This document shows, in pieces, positions 1 through 6,884 of a DNA stretch of 9,586 nucleotides. The stretch's first letter is position 1. Each line of letters starts with the position of its first letter. This DNA is from Bacillota bacterium. GTDB taxonomy: Bacteria; Bacillota; Clostridia; DSM-8532. The position numbers were made by a program, and so were the translations under genes. Under the pieces are notes generated by a model that worked only from the letters and a program-made list of their open reading frames with translations, was not told the origin of the DNA and made no database searches. Location of the stretch: assembly GCA_023440865.1 (NCBI GenBank), contig JAEXRM010000214.1, positions 1 through 9,586 on the forward strand, read 5' to 3'.

Positions 1-318
1 GTCGCGGCCGCTGCGCCTGCAGCGGCACCGGCGGCCGCGCCCGCTCCGAAGGCGGAGGCGCCCAAGGCCGCGCCCGCGCCGAAGGCGGCCGGCGGCGCTG
101 CCGGCGCCATCAAGATCAGCGCGCCGATGCCCGGCACCATCCTCAAGGTGCAGGTCACGCCCGGGCAGGCAGTGAAGAAGGGTGCCGTTCTGGCCATTCT
201 GGAAGCCATGAAAATGGAGAACGAGATTGTCGCACCCCAGGATGGCACCATTGCAAGCGTGAATGTGGCCAAGGGACAGCAGGTCAACACCGGCGACCTC
301 ATGGTCAGCCTGAACTGA
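1..318 (+). CDS. Biotin carboxyl carrier protein / biotin-attachment subunit of a decarboxylase or carboxylase (5'-truncated)
   Basis: The frame is open from base 1 and stops with TGA at 316-318, so the start lies upstream; 105 residues are visible. Residues 1 to about 36 are an Ala/Pro/Lys-rich flexible linker, followed by a lipoyl/biotinyl domain from about residue 37. The biotinylation motif AMKMEN is plain, and its lysine (codon 211-213, visible residue 71) is the expected site for attachment by biotin protein ligase. The domain begins with the typical SAPMPGTI and ends close after the second half-barrel (GDLMVSLN), as in transcarboxylase 1.3S and decarboxylase gamma/biotin subunits. The carrier would swing carboxybiotin between active sites; the carboxyltransferase gene follows 76 bases downstream. 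Whether the whole complex is a Na+-pumping oxaloacetate or methylmalonyl-CoA decarboxylase, a transcarboxylase or a split pyruvate carboxylase cannot be decided without the upstream genes. The family call is secure; the exact enzyme is inference. Confidence 0.93.
   Translation, partial: VAAAAPAAAPAAAPAPKAEAPKAAPAPKAAGGAAGAIKISAPMPGTILKVQVTPGQAVKKGAVLAILEAMKMENEIVAPQDGTIASVNVAKGQQVNTGDLMVSLN
34..88 (+). repeat. 33-bp tandem repeat in the Ala/Pro/Lys linker
   Basis: Bases 34-55 and 67-88 are identical over 22 bases except for one position (T versus G). The period is 33 bases, or 11 codons, coding for AAPAPKA-type units. It lies inside the linker of the biotin carrier. Such linkers commonly vary in length by repeat slippage, and this one likely gives the swinging biotin domain its reach. 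Confidence 0.7.
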
Positions 319-394
319 TGGACGATGCGGCCGGTGCCGCAGTGCCTCCCGGTCCCGGGACAATGCCGCGCCGCACGAGGAAGGATAGGAATCC

Positions 395-1792
395 ATGGGA
401 GTGAAAATCACCGAAACCGTCCTGCGTGATGCCCATCAATCGCTGATCGCCACGCGCATGACCACCGAAGAGATGCTGCCGATCCTCGAGAAGCTCGACC
501 AGGTCGGCTACAATGCCCTCGAATGCTGGGGTGGCGCCACGTTTGACGCCTGCGTCCGCTTCCTGAACGAGGATCCGTGGGAGCGCCTGCGCACCATCCG
601 CTCCAAGGTCAAGAACACGAAGCTGCAAATGCTGCTGCGTGGCCAGAACCTGCTGGGCTACCGCCACTACGCCGACGATGTGGTCGACTACTTCGTGCAG
701 AAGTCCGTCGCCAACGGCATGGACATCATCCGCATCTTCGACGCGCTGAACGACTACCGCAATGTCGAGCGGTCCGTCAAGGCCACGAAGAAGGAAGGCG
801 GCCACGCCCAGGGAACCTTCTCCTACACGGAAAGCGAGTTCCACAGCCTCGAACAGTTTGTGCGCGACGCGAAGCAGCTGGTCGAGATGGGTGTCGATTC
901 GATCTGCATCAAGGACATGGCCGGCCTGCTGGTGCCCTACAAGGCCTATGATCTGGTCAAGGCGCTCAAGGAAAACGTGAAGGTGCCGCTCGAGCTGCAC
1001 ACGCACTACACCTCCGGCGTCGGATCGATGACCTACCTCAAGGCCATCGAGGCGGGCATCGACATCGTGGACACCGCCATGAGCCCGTTGGCCCTCGGCA
1101 CGTCGCAGCCGCCGACCGAGCCGCTGGTCGCCACCCTCAAGGGAACGGCCTTCGACACGGGATACGACCTCGACCTGCTCAGCGACATCTCCGAATATGT
1201 CGAGACCCTCCGCGAAAAGTATCTCAAGAGCGGCCTGCTGAACACCAAGGTCATGGGCGTCGATGTCAATGCGCTCAAATACCAGGTGCCGGGCGGCATG
1301 CTGTCCAACCTGGTATCCCAGCTCAAGCAGGCGGGCAAGGAGGACAAGTTCCTCGAAGTGCTCCGCGAGGTGCCCCGTGTGCGCGCCGACCTTGGTTTCC
1401 CGCCGCTGGTCACGCCGTCCTCCCAGATCGTCGGCACGCAGGCGGTCATGAACGTCATCGCCGGCGAGCGGTACAAGATGGTGCCCAAGGAGACGAAGGA
1501 CGTCGTCAAGGGCATGTATGGCAAGACACCGGCGCCCATCGCCGACGACATCGTGCAGAAGATCATCGGCGACGATGCGCGGATCACCTGCCGTCCCGCC
1601 GACACCCTCGAACCCGAGCTCGAACGCGTGAAGCAGGAAATGGCCGAGTATCTCGAACAGGATGAGGACGTGCTTACCTGGGCCATGTTCCCGCAGGTCG
1701 CCCACAAGTTCTTCGAGTGGCGCAAGGCGCAGAAGTACAAGATCGATCCGGACATGGTCGATTATGAGAACCGCGTGCACCCCATGGCGTAA
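395..1792 (+). CDS. Biotin-dependent carboxyltransferase, oxaloacetate decarboxylase alpha / pyruvate carboxylase B / transcarboxylase 5S family
   Basis: This 465-aa protein has a TIM-barrel carboxyltransferase domain (about residues 5-290) and the conserved C-terminal PYC/OADA region (about 290-450). Visible active-site signatures are RDAHQS (11-16; D12 expected metal ligand), CWGGATFD (44-51), RGQNLLGYR (82-90), IKDMAG (172-177; K173 expected to be the carbamylated lysine) and LHTH (201-204; H202 and H204 metal ligands). The DPWERLR and EDVLTWAMFPQVA stretches strongly resemble the transcarboxylase 5S subunit. The enzyme moves CO2 between carboxybiotin and a keto acid (oxaloacetate/pyruvate). 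Unlike fused OadA proteins of about 590 aa, it ends without a biotin domain; the carrier is the separate gene just upstream, so the two probably form one operon. The ATG at 395 follows a purine-rich AGGAAGGATAGGA. The family is certain; decarboxylase versus carboxylase role is open. Confidence 0.95.
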   Translation: MGVKITETVLRDAHQSLIATRMTTEEMLPILEKLDQVGYNALECWGGATFDACVRFLNEDPWERLRTIRSKVKNTKLQMLLRGQNLLGYRHYADDVVDYFVQKSVANGMDIIRIFDALNDYRNVERSVKATKKEGGHAQGTFSYTESEFHSLEQFVRDAKQLVEMGVDSICIKDMAGLLVPYKAYDLVKALKENVKVPLELHTHYTSGVGSMTYLKAIEAGIDIVDTAMSPLALGTSQPPTEPLVATLKGTAFDTGYDLDLLSDISEYVETLREKYLKSGLLNTKVMGVDVNALKYQVPGGMLSNLVSQLKQAGKEDKFLEVLREVPRVRADLGFPPLVTPSSQIVGTQAVMNVIAGERYKMVPKETKDVVKGMYGKTPAPIADDIVQKIIGDDARITCRPADTLEPELERVKQEMAEYLEQDEDVLTWAMFPQVAHKFFEWRKAQKYKIDPDMVDYENRVHPMA

Positions 1793-1826
1793 CGCCGGCG
1801 GATGAACCGGGCCCATACCGCCCAAC

Positions 1827-1854
1827 AGGGCCGCTCCGCAGGGGGCGGCCCTTT
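1827..1854 (+). terminator. Hairpin terminator after the carboxyltransferase gene
   Basis: AGGGCCGCTCC (1827-1837) pairs with GGGGCGGCCCT (1842-1852), an 11-bp stem with one G-T pair and a GCAG loop. Only a short TTT follows, so termination may be incomplete. It lies 34 bases after the stop codon and its T run overlaps the -35 region of the pgi promoter. Confidence 0.7.
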
Positions 1855-1880
1855 GCATCGGAAAACTCCTCCTGTATAAT
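1852..1880 (+). promoter_or_regulatory. Sigma-A-type promoter of pgi
   Basis: A perfect -10 TATAAT lies at 1875-1880, with TTTGCA (1852-1857, 4 of 6 to TTGACA) 17 bases upstream. The predicted start of transcription is near 1887, giving a leader of about 32 bases with the SD AGGGAGG at 1905-1911. The -35 shares bases with the T run of the preceding terminator. Confidence 0.75.
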
Positions 1881-1918
1881 GGAGCGGGACACAACGCGTA
1901 CAACAGGGAGGACCTCTC

Positions 1919-3262
1919 ATGAACGGAATCCGTCTGGACCACAAGAAGGCGCTGGGTTTCATCTCGGAGCATGAAATCGCCTATTTCGCCCCGCAAATCG
2001 AAGCGGCGCACGCCATGCTTCATGAAAAGAACGGCCCGGGCAACGATTTTCTCGGGTGGGTGGATCTGCCCGTCAACTATGACAAGGCCGAGTTCGAACG
2101 CATCGAAAAGGCCGCCGCAAAAATCCGCCAGGATTCCGACGTGCTGATCGTCGTCGGCATCGGGGGCTCCTATCTCGGCGCCCGCGCCGCCCTCGAGGCG
2201 CTGGGCCATTCCTTCGCCAACAACCTGCCCAAGGAGAAGCGCAAGGGGCCGGCCATCTATTTCGCCGGCAACAACATCAGCCCCACCTACCTCGCCGACC
2301 TGTTCGACCTCATCGAGGGCCAGGAGGTTTCGGTCAACGTCATCTCCAAATCCGGCACCACCACCGAGCCGGCCATCGCGTTCCGCCTCTTCAAGAAGTA
2401 CATGGAGCAGAAGTATGGCAAGGAGGGCGCGAAGTCGCGCATCTACGCGACGACCGACAAGGCGCGCGGCGCCCTCAAGACGCTGGCCGACGCCGAGGGA
2501 TACGAGACCTTCGTGATTCCGGACGACGTGGGCGGCCGCTTCTCCGTGCTGACTGCCGTGGGACTGCTGCCCATCGCCGCCGCGGGCATCGACATCCGGG
2601 CCATGATGCAAGGCGCCGCCGAAAGCCGCGAGGCCTGCATGAAGCCGTTCGCCGAGAATGACTGCTACCGGTACGCCGCCCTCCGCAACGCGCTGCTGCG
2701 CAAGGGTCGCACGACCGAGATCATGGTCAACTACGAACCCTCCCTGCATTTCGTCACCGAATGGTGGAAACAGCTGTACGGCGAGAGCGAGGGCAAGGAC
2801 CAGAAGGGCATCTTCCCGGCAGGCGTGGATTTCTCCACCGACCTGCATTCCATGGGCCAGTACATCCAGGACGGCATGCGCAACCTGTTCGAGACCGTGC
2901 TCAACGTCGAGGCGTCGCGCAAGGCGATGAAGCTCATCGCCACCGACGACGATCTCGACAAGCTCAACTACCTTGAAGGCAAGGACATGGACTTCGTCAA
3001 CAAGATGGCCATGCAGGGCACCATTCTGGCCCACAATGACGGTGGCGTGCCGAATCTGGTGCTGAACATCCCCGCGATGGATGCCTACTGGTTCGGCTAC
3101 CTGGTCTATTTCTTCGAGAAGGGTTGCGGCATCAGCGGGTATCTGCTCGGCGTGAATCCCTTCGACCAGCCGGGCGTCGAGGAGTACAAGAAGAACATGT
3201 TCGCGTTGCTGGGCAAGCCCGGCAACGAGGCCCGCAAAGCGGAGCTCGAGAAGCGGCTGTAA
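1919..3262 (+). CDS. pgi: Glucose-6-phosphate isomerase
   Basis: Interconverts glucose 6-phosphate and fructose 6-phosphate in the cytosol (glycolysis/gluconeogenesis). At 447 aa it belongs to the short Bacillota type (about 450 aa), not the 550-aa proteobacterial type. Visible motifs are GIGGSYLG (80-87), the phosphate-binding SKSGTTTEP (143-151), signature 1 DDVGGRFSVLTAVG (202-215) and signature 2 ending FDQPGVEEYK. By alignment from memory to the Geobacillus enzyme, E289 (in YGESEGKD), H310 (in DLHSMGQ) and K424 (in GVEEYKK) are the catalytic acid/base residues; each is one position earlier than in that enzyme. The ATG has SD AGGGAGG seven bases upstream. It has its own promoter and a strong terminator, so it appears monocistronic. 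No missing residue or frameshift was seen. Confidence 0.98.
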   Translation: MNGIRLDHKKALGFISEHEIAYFAPQIEAAHAMLHEKNGPGNDFLGWVDLPVNYDKAEFERIEKAAAKIRQDSDVLIVVGIGGSYLGARAALEALGHSFANNLPKEKRKGPAIYFAGNNISPTYLADLFDLIEGQEVSVNVISKSGTTTEPAIAFRLFKKYMEQKYGKEGAKSRIYATTDKARGALKTLADAEGYETFVIPDDVGGRFSVLTAVGLLPIAAAGIDIRAMMQGAAESREACMKPFAENDCYRYAALRNALLRKGRTTEIMVNYEPSLHFVTEWWKQLYGESEGKDQKGIFPAGVDFSTDLHSMGQYIQDGMRNLFETVLNVEASRKAMKLIATDDDLDKLNYLEGKDMDFVNKMAMQGTILAHNDGGVPNLVLNIPAMDAYWFGYLVYFFEKGCGISGYLLGVNPFDQPGVEEYKKNMFALLGKPGNEARKAELEKRL

Positions 3263-3294
3263 TCACGCGCGGGCTGATATGATCCTGCCTGAGG

Positions 3295-3347
3295 GAGCGG
3301 ATGCTTCCGGCCGCGTGGCCGGAAGCATCCGCTCTCGATTGTTCGTT
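3295..3347 (+). terminator. Strong intrinsic terminator of pgi
   Basis: A perfect 18-bp inverted repeat (3295-3312 with 3317-3334) closes on a GCGT loop. It is followed by TCGATTGTTCGTT, a broken T-rich tail. The hairpin sits 32 bases after the pgi stop and 43 bases before the stop of the convergent exporter gene. The tail on the minus strand is not T-rich, so it is best read as the pgi terminator, though the stem could also slow transcription from the other side. Confidence 0.85.
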
Positions 3348-3377
3348 CCGGGATCGGCTGCGGGATGTCCGAGAGAT

Positions 3378-4040
3378 TCAGCCGCCCGCCACCAGGAAGC
3401 GGTACAGCTTGACCAGGCCCGTGACAAAGAATCCGCAGCCCATCAGGGAGATCGCATAGGGAATGAGCCGGGTCACGGTGCCGGACATCTTGGGCGGTGT
3501 GAGTTTCTTGCCATGGCCCGCGAGGATGTTGAGCGTCGTCAGCCCGAGGAACTGTCCGGCGAGCAGGGATACGCAGAAGGTGGTGTACGCCGCGTTTCCT
3601 GCCCCGCGCCAGCCGCTGATGACGGTGCTGCTGAGCGTGAGCCAGAAGAAATGCGAAGCGGGATTGGTAAAGTTCATCAGAAAACCGGTCAGGAACGGCC
3701 GGTGCTTCTTGTCCGTTTTCGGATGGGGATCGAGAAAGCCGCTGCGCTCATGGTGCCGCGCCTTGAGCACGATCGATACGCCGAGCAGGCAGATGCCCAG
3801 GCCGGAGATCAGCCAGAAGATCACCTCCAGGATGGGATGAAGGCGGAACAGCTGCAGGATGCCGAAATTGATCAGCAGGACATCCAGAACATCCGAAAGC
3901 AGGACGCCGCAGACAACAATCATCCCCGCGCGGAAACCGTGCTGGAGGGTCCAGCGGATCGACTCGAGACCGGCGGGACCGGTCGGCAGTGCGACGACGT
4001 AACCTGTGAGCAGGCCCATGTAGAGGGCGCGGAAAATCAT
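3378..4040 (-). CDS. LysE/RhtB-family amino-acid exporter-like membrane protein
   Basis: From the ATG at 4040 the protein is 220 aa, the usual LysE-family size, with about six hydrophobic segments (roughly residues 3-20, 39-62, 68-93, 115-142, 150-174, 190-215). Family marks are LPTGPAGLE near the end of the first segment (18-26, the conserved P-x-G-P) and GFLMNFTNPAS (119-129, the conserved N-x-x-N-P). A charged loop (about 93-115, rich in H, K, R and D) separates segments three and four. The family exports amino acids or related small molecules across the cytoplasmic membrane; the substrate cannot be told. Start choice: ATG 4040 has GGAAG five bases upstream, while ATG 4052 (224 aa) has only a distant GGGAG and is the alternative. 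The frame stays open to 4292, but a TATAAT at 4099-4104 lies inside that extension, whose sequence is hydrophilic and low in family character. It is convergent with pgi and divergent from secG. Confidence 0.88.
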   Translation of the reverse strand: MIFRALYMGLLTGYVVALPTGPAGLESIRWTLQHGFRAGMIVVCGVLLSDVLDVLLINFGILQLFRLHPILEVIFWLISGLGICLLGVSIVLKARHHERSGFLDPHPKTDKKHRPFLTGFLMNFTNPASHFFWLTLSSTVISGWRGAGNAAYTTFCVSLLAGQFLGLTTLNILAGHGKKLTPPKMSGTVTRLIPYAISLMGCGFFVTGLVKLYRFLVAGG

Positions 4041-4098
4041 CTGTGCTTCCATAGGGTGGTCAATCTCCCATCGTGATGGTTGCGTGGTTTGTCGTATC

Positions 4099-4104
4099 AT
4101 TATA
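4099..4104 (-). promoter_or_regulatory. -10 element of the LysE-family gene
   Basis: The minus strand reads TATAAT here, in the context CGATATAATGATAC. At 17-base spacing the -35 would be AAACAA (4122-4127), a poor match, so the promoter may be weak or activator-dependent. LysE exporters are often controlled by a neighbouring LysR-type activator, but none is visible. The predicted transcript starts near 4092, about 50 bases before the start codon. Confidence 0.55.
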
Positions 4105-4279
4105 TCGCAGCAGACGCGGATTTGTTTGTTGATTGTGCCGGCATGGCGGGTGACGGGTCTGTGACGCCGTGAATGCCGCTGCGGATGGGCGGCCGCCTGT
4201 CCGCATGCCTGTGTGCCGATGCGGTCGTCCGGCTCATCTGCGGGAAGCGGCTGTTTTTCCCGGCAAGGATCGTTTTCAC

Positions 4280-4309
4280 TTGAACGCTGCATGGATCATG
4301 TGATACAAT
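4280..4309 (+). promoter_or_regulatory. Extended -10 promoter of secG
   Basis: TTGAAC (4280-4285, 4 of 6 to consensus) is followed after 18 bases by TACAAT (4304-4309), preceded by TGA to give a TGn extended -10. Transcription would start near 4316, leaving a leader of about 28 bases. This places the ATG at 4308 inside the promoter and rules it out as the secG start. Confidence 0.75.
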
Positions 4310-4343
4310 GGCAAGGCTGTATCAGACAGATGGAGGAAACCGT

Positions 4344-4583
4344 ATGCTTACGATCATCGTCAACATCCTTCACATCCTGCTCTGCCTCGTCGTCATCGCC
4401 GTCGTGCTGTTGCAGGCTGGCCGTTCCGCAGGCATCAGCGGTGCCATCGCCGGGGGCGCGGAAACCTTCTTCGGCAAGAACAAGGGACGCGACATCGAGT
4501 CCAAGCTCAGCCGCTACACGGGCTGGTGCGCCATCGGGTTCATCCTGACCTCCGTCGTCCTCGTGTTCCTGCTCAAGGGCTGA
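4344..4583 (+). CDS. secG: Preprotein translocase subunit SecG
   Basis: A 79-aa inner-membrane protein that joins SecY and SecE in the protein-conducting channel and helps SecA-driven secretion. It shows the two membrane spans of the family (about 3-23 and 59-77), joined by the conserved cytoplasmic loop with GRSAGISGAIAGG (26-38) and AETFFGKNKGRD (39-50). The start is the ATG at 4344, with SD GGAGG at 4332-4336 seven bases upstream; an in-frame ATG at 4308 lies within the -10 element. In many Bacillota secG is followed by rnr and smpB; here it is followed by its own terminator and uvrB, so it appears to be transcribed alone. Confidence 0.96.
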   Translation: MLTIIVNILHILLCLVVIAVVLLQAGRSAGISGAIAGGAETFFGKNKGRDIESKLSRYTGWCAIGFILTSVVLVFLLKG

Positions 4584-4618
4584 TTCGTTCCGGACGGATC
4601 CCAATCGGATAACAAACG

Positions 4619-4651
4619 GCCATGCATGCCTTGCGGCGTGCATGGCTTTTT
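4619..4651 (+). terminator. Rho-independent terminator of secG
   Basis: GCCATGCATGCC (4619-4630) pairs with GGCGTGCATGGC (4635-4646), a 12-bp stem with one G-T pair and a TTGC loop. TTTTT (4647-4651) and a further CCTTG follow directly. This is the clearest textbook terminator in the window, 35 bases after the secG stop. Confidence 0.93.
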
Positions 4652-4721
4652 CCTTGTGCGGGTCGACGAGAGGGTCTCCCTGTCGGTGGGAGGGGATGCG
4701 CCAGATGGAATGTCCGTCGGG

Positions 4722-4733
4722 GAACGCCTGTTC
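4722..4733. promoter_or_regulatory. Probable LexA/DinR (SOS) operator of uvrB
   Basis: GAACGCCTGTTC is a GAAC-N4-GTTC dyad, the core of the Gram-positive LexA/DinR box (consensus CGAAC-N4-GTTCG). The outer right G is present; the outer left base is G instead of C. It lies nine bases upstream of the proposed -35 of uvrB, a gene that is SOS-induced in Bacillus subtilis. LexA binding here is inferred, since no lexA gene or other site is visible to compare. Confidence 0.7.
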
Positions 4734-4742
4734 GTTTTCGGC

Positions 4743-4771
4743 TTTTCATGAAGGCGCACCCATGATATCAT
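4743..4771 (+). promoter_or_regulatory. Promoter of uvrB
   Basis: TTTTCA (4743-4748, 4 of 6 to TTGACA) lies 17 bases before TATCAT (4766-4771), which is preceded by TGA to form an extended -10. The leader to the uvrB ATG is about 58 bases and carries SD AGGAGGTGA at 4824-4832. Confidence 0.6.
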
Positions 4772-4774
4772 GGG
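4759..4774. repeat. 16-bp perfect palindrome over the uvrB -10 element
   Basis: CCCATGATATCATGGG is a perfect inverted repeat with no central spacer, covering the whole TATCAT -10. A gapless palindrome forms a poor RNA hairpin, so a DNA-binding site for a dimeric regulator is more likely than a terminator. It does not match the GAAC-N4-GTTC box. Confidence 0.6.
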
Positions 4775-4835
4775 AGAGGTCCCGTTCCCGCTCCGGGATG
4801 CATCCGTGGACCGATGCCGCCACAGGAGGTGACGC

Positions 4836-6830
4836 ATGCCCGAGTTCCGCATCAAATCCGACTACCGGCCGCAGGGAGACCAGCCACACGCCATCGACCG
4901 CCTGGTCCGGCTCATCGAATCGGGCAGCCGCCACCAGACACTCCTGGGGGTCACCGGTTCCGGCAAGACCTATACGATTGCCAATGTCATCGAGAAGGTG
5001 CAGAAGCCCACGTTGGTCATCGCCCACAACAAGACGCTGGCCGCCCAATTGTGCAACGAGTTTTCGGAGTTCTTTCCGGAGAACGCGGTCGAGTACTTCG
5101 TCAGTTATTACGACTACTACCAGCCCGAGGCCTACATCCCGTCCACGGACACCTACATCGAGAAGGACTCCGCGATCAACGACGAGATCGACAAGCTGCG
5201 CCACTCGGCAACCGCAGCCCTGTTCGAGCGGCGCGATGTCATCATCGTGGCGTCGGTCTCCTGCATTTACGGCCTGGGAGATCCGGAGGACTACACCGAT
5301 CTGATGCTGTCGTTGCGGCCGGGCATGACCAAGGACCGCGACGAGGTCATCAAAAAGCTCGTCGACATCCAGTACACCCGCAACCAGATCGATTTCCACC
5401 GCGGCACGTTCCGCGTCATGGGAGATACCCTCGACATCTTTCCTCCGTCCTCGAACACGATGGCCCTGCGGGTGGAGTTCTTCGGCGACGAGGTGGAGCG
5501 CATCAGCGAAATCGATGTGCTGACGGGGGAAATCAAGGGCTTGCGCAACCATATCGCCGTCTTCCCGGCCTCGCATTTTGCGACAAGCCGCGCAAAGATG
5601 GACCGCGCTGTCCAGTCGATCGAGCTCGAGCTCGAGGAACAGCTCAAGTACTTCCGTGAGCACGACAAGCTGCTCGAGGCGCAGCGCCTCGAGCAGCGCA
5701 CCCGGTACGACCTGGAGATGATGCGCGAGCTTGGGTTCTGCAGCGGCATCGAGAACTATTCACGCCATATTTCGGGACGCGATCCGGGCTCCTCGCCGTT
5801 CACCCTGATGGACTACTTCCCCAAGGACTTCCTGATCGTCATCGACGAGTCGCATGTGAGCGTGCCGCAGATCGGCGCGATGTACAACGGTGACCGGGCC
5901 CGCAAGCAGTCGCTGGTCGATTATGGATTCCGCCTGCCGTCCGCCTACGACAACCGGCCGCTGACCTTCGCCGAGTTCAACGAGCGCGCCAAACAATTCA
6001 TCTACGTCAGCGCCACGCCGGCCAAGTACGAGCGGGAGCTCTCCGCAGAGGTGGTCGAGCAGATCATCCGTCCGACGGGGTTGATTGATCCGGAGATCAT
6101 CGTCAAGCCTGTCCAGGGGCAGATCGACGACCTGCTGGAGGAGATCCGCCAGGTCACCGCCAGGAACGAACGCGTCCTCGTCACGACGCTGACCAAGCGC
6201 ATGGCGGAGGACCTGACGAAGTACTTCGAGGACCTCGGCATCAAGGTGCGGTATCTTCATTCCGACGTCGAGACGATCGAACGCATGGAGATCATCCGCG
6301 ACCTGCGCGCCGGCGTCTTCGATGTGCTGATCGGCATCAACCTGCTGCGTGAGGGGCTTGACCTGCCCGAGGTGTCCCTCGTCGCCATTCTCGATGCGGA
6401 CAAGGAGGGCTTCCTCCGGTCGGAAACCTCGTTGATCCAGACGATCGGCCGCGCCGCCCGCAATGTGGAGGGACGCGTCGTGATGTACGCGGACCAGATG
6501 ACCAAATCGATGAGCTGGGCTATCAGCGAAACGAACCGGCGCCGCGAGATCCAGCGGGCGTACAACGAGGCGCATGGCATCACGCCACAGTCCATCAAGA
6601 AATCGATCCACAACGTCATCGAGGCGACGAAGGTCGCCGAGGGCGGCACACCGTTCCGTCCGGGGCGCGAGGCGAAACAGGATGAAAGTGCTGCCGTCCT
6701 GGACCGCGACAGCAGCAAGGCACTGCTGGAAAGTCTGACCAAGGAAATGAAGATCGCCGCGCGCGAGCTCGAGTTCGAGCGGGCTGCGGCGCTCCGTGAC
6801 CGGATCACCCTGCTGCAGCGGCAGTTGTGA
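4836..6830 (+). CDS. uvrB: UvrABC system protein B (excinuclease ABC subunit B)
   Basis: DNA damage-recognition helicase-like ATPase of nucleotide excision repair; it takes over the lesion from UvrA and recruits UvrC for incision. The 664-aa length is typical. Visible parts are Walker A GVTGSGKT (38-45), the beta-hairpin motif YYDYYQPEAYIP (91-102) that clamps DNA, the UvrA-interaction region after about 150, Walker B-like DESH (337-340), FIYVSATPAKYE (388-399), helicase motifs V and VI in GINLLREGLDLP (500-511) and QTIGRAARN (535-543), and the C-terminal UVR domain that binds UvrC (about 628-663). The ATG at 4836 has a near-perfect SD, AGGAGGTGA, with ideal spacing. In many Bacillota uvrA follows uvrB; here the next gene is convergent, so uvrA must lie elsewhere. 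The upstream GAAC-N4-GTTC box suggests SOS control. Confidence 0.98.
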   Translation: MPEFRIKSDYRPQGDQPHAIDRLVRLIESGSRHQTLLGVTGSGKTYTIANVIEKVQKPTLVIAHNKTLAAQLCNEFSEFFPENAVEYFVSYYDYYQPEAYIPSTDTYIEKDSAINDEIDKLRHSATAALFERRDVIIVASVSCIYGLGDPEDYTDLMLSLRPGMTKDRDEVIKKLVDIQYTRNQIDFHRGTFRVMGDTLDIFPPSSNTMALRVEFFGDEVERISEIDVLTGEIKGLRNHIAVFPASHFATSRAKMDRAVQSIELELEEQLKYFREHDKLLEAQRLEQRTRYDLEMMRELGFCSGIENYSRHISGRDPGSSPFTLMDYFPKDFLIVIDESHVSVPQIGAMYNGDRARKQSLVDYGFRLPSAYDNRPLTFAEFNERAKQFIYVSATPAKYERELSAEVVEQIIRPTGLIDPEIIVKPVQGQIDDLLEEIRQVTARNERVLVTTLTKRMAEDLTKYFEDLGIKVRYLHSDVETIERMEIIRDLRAGVFDVLIGINLLREGLDLPEVSLVAILDADKEGFLRSETSLIQTIGRAARNVEGRVVMYADQMTKSMSWAISETNRRREIQRAYNEAHGITPQSIKKSIHNVIEATKVAEGGTPFRPGREAKQDESAAVLDRDSSKALLESLTKEMKIAARELEFERAAALRDRITLLQRQL

Positions 6831-6884
6831 CACCTCCGGCCGCGGATTTGCCCCTTGTCTGAGCGAGTCTGTACGGAAATGAGA

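Larger units (their letters stand above)
4041..4343. other. Divergent intergenic region between exporter gene and secG
   Basis: The 303 bases hold the exporter leader and -10 on the minus side and the secG promoter on the plus side. Bases 4135-4265 between them are GC-rich with short dyads (around 4180-4203 and 4240-4262). I could not assign a gene, tRNA or known riboswitch there, and reading frames through it lack family character. Confidence 0.6.

Noticed and set aside
305..3034. Very long minus-strand open frame (909 codons) opposite the carboxyltransferase and pgi
   Set aside because: It runs across two clearly real genes and the gap between them, has no family motifs, and is His/Val/Leu/Asp-rich as expected from the complement of GC-rich codons. 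Open antisense frames are common at this GC content.
3279..4076. Plus-strand open frame of 265 codons opposite the LysE-family gene
   Set aside because: It starts inside the pgi terminator and is hydrophilic without motifs, while the minus strand codes a proper six-span membrane protein.
4240..4262. CGGGAA/TTCCCG dyad with a T run, resembling an attenuator or terminator before secG
   Set aside because: It lies upstream of the secG promoter and so is not in the secG transcript, and no plus-strand gene precedes it.
4041..4292. N-terminal extension of the exporter to ATG 4292
   Set aside because: The extension contains the gene's own TATAAT and has no family-like sequence; family members start just before the first membrane span.
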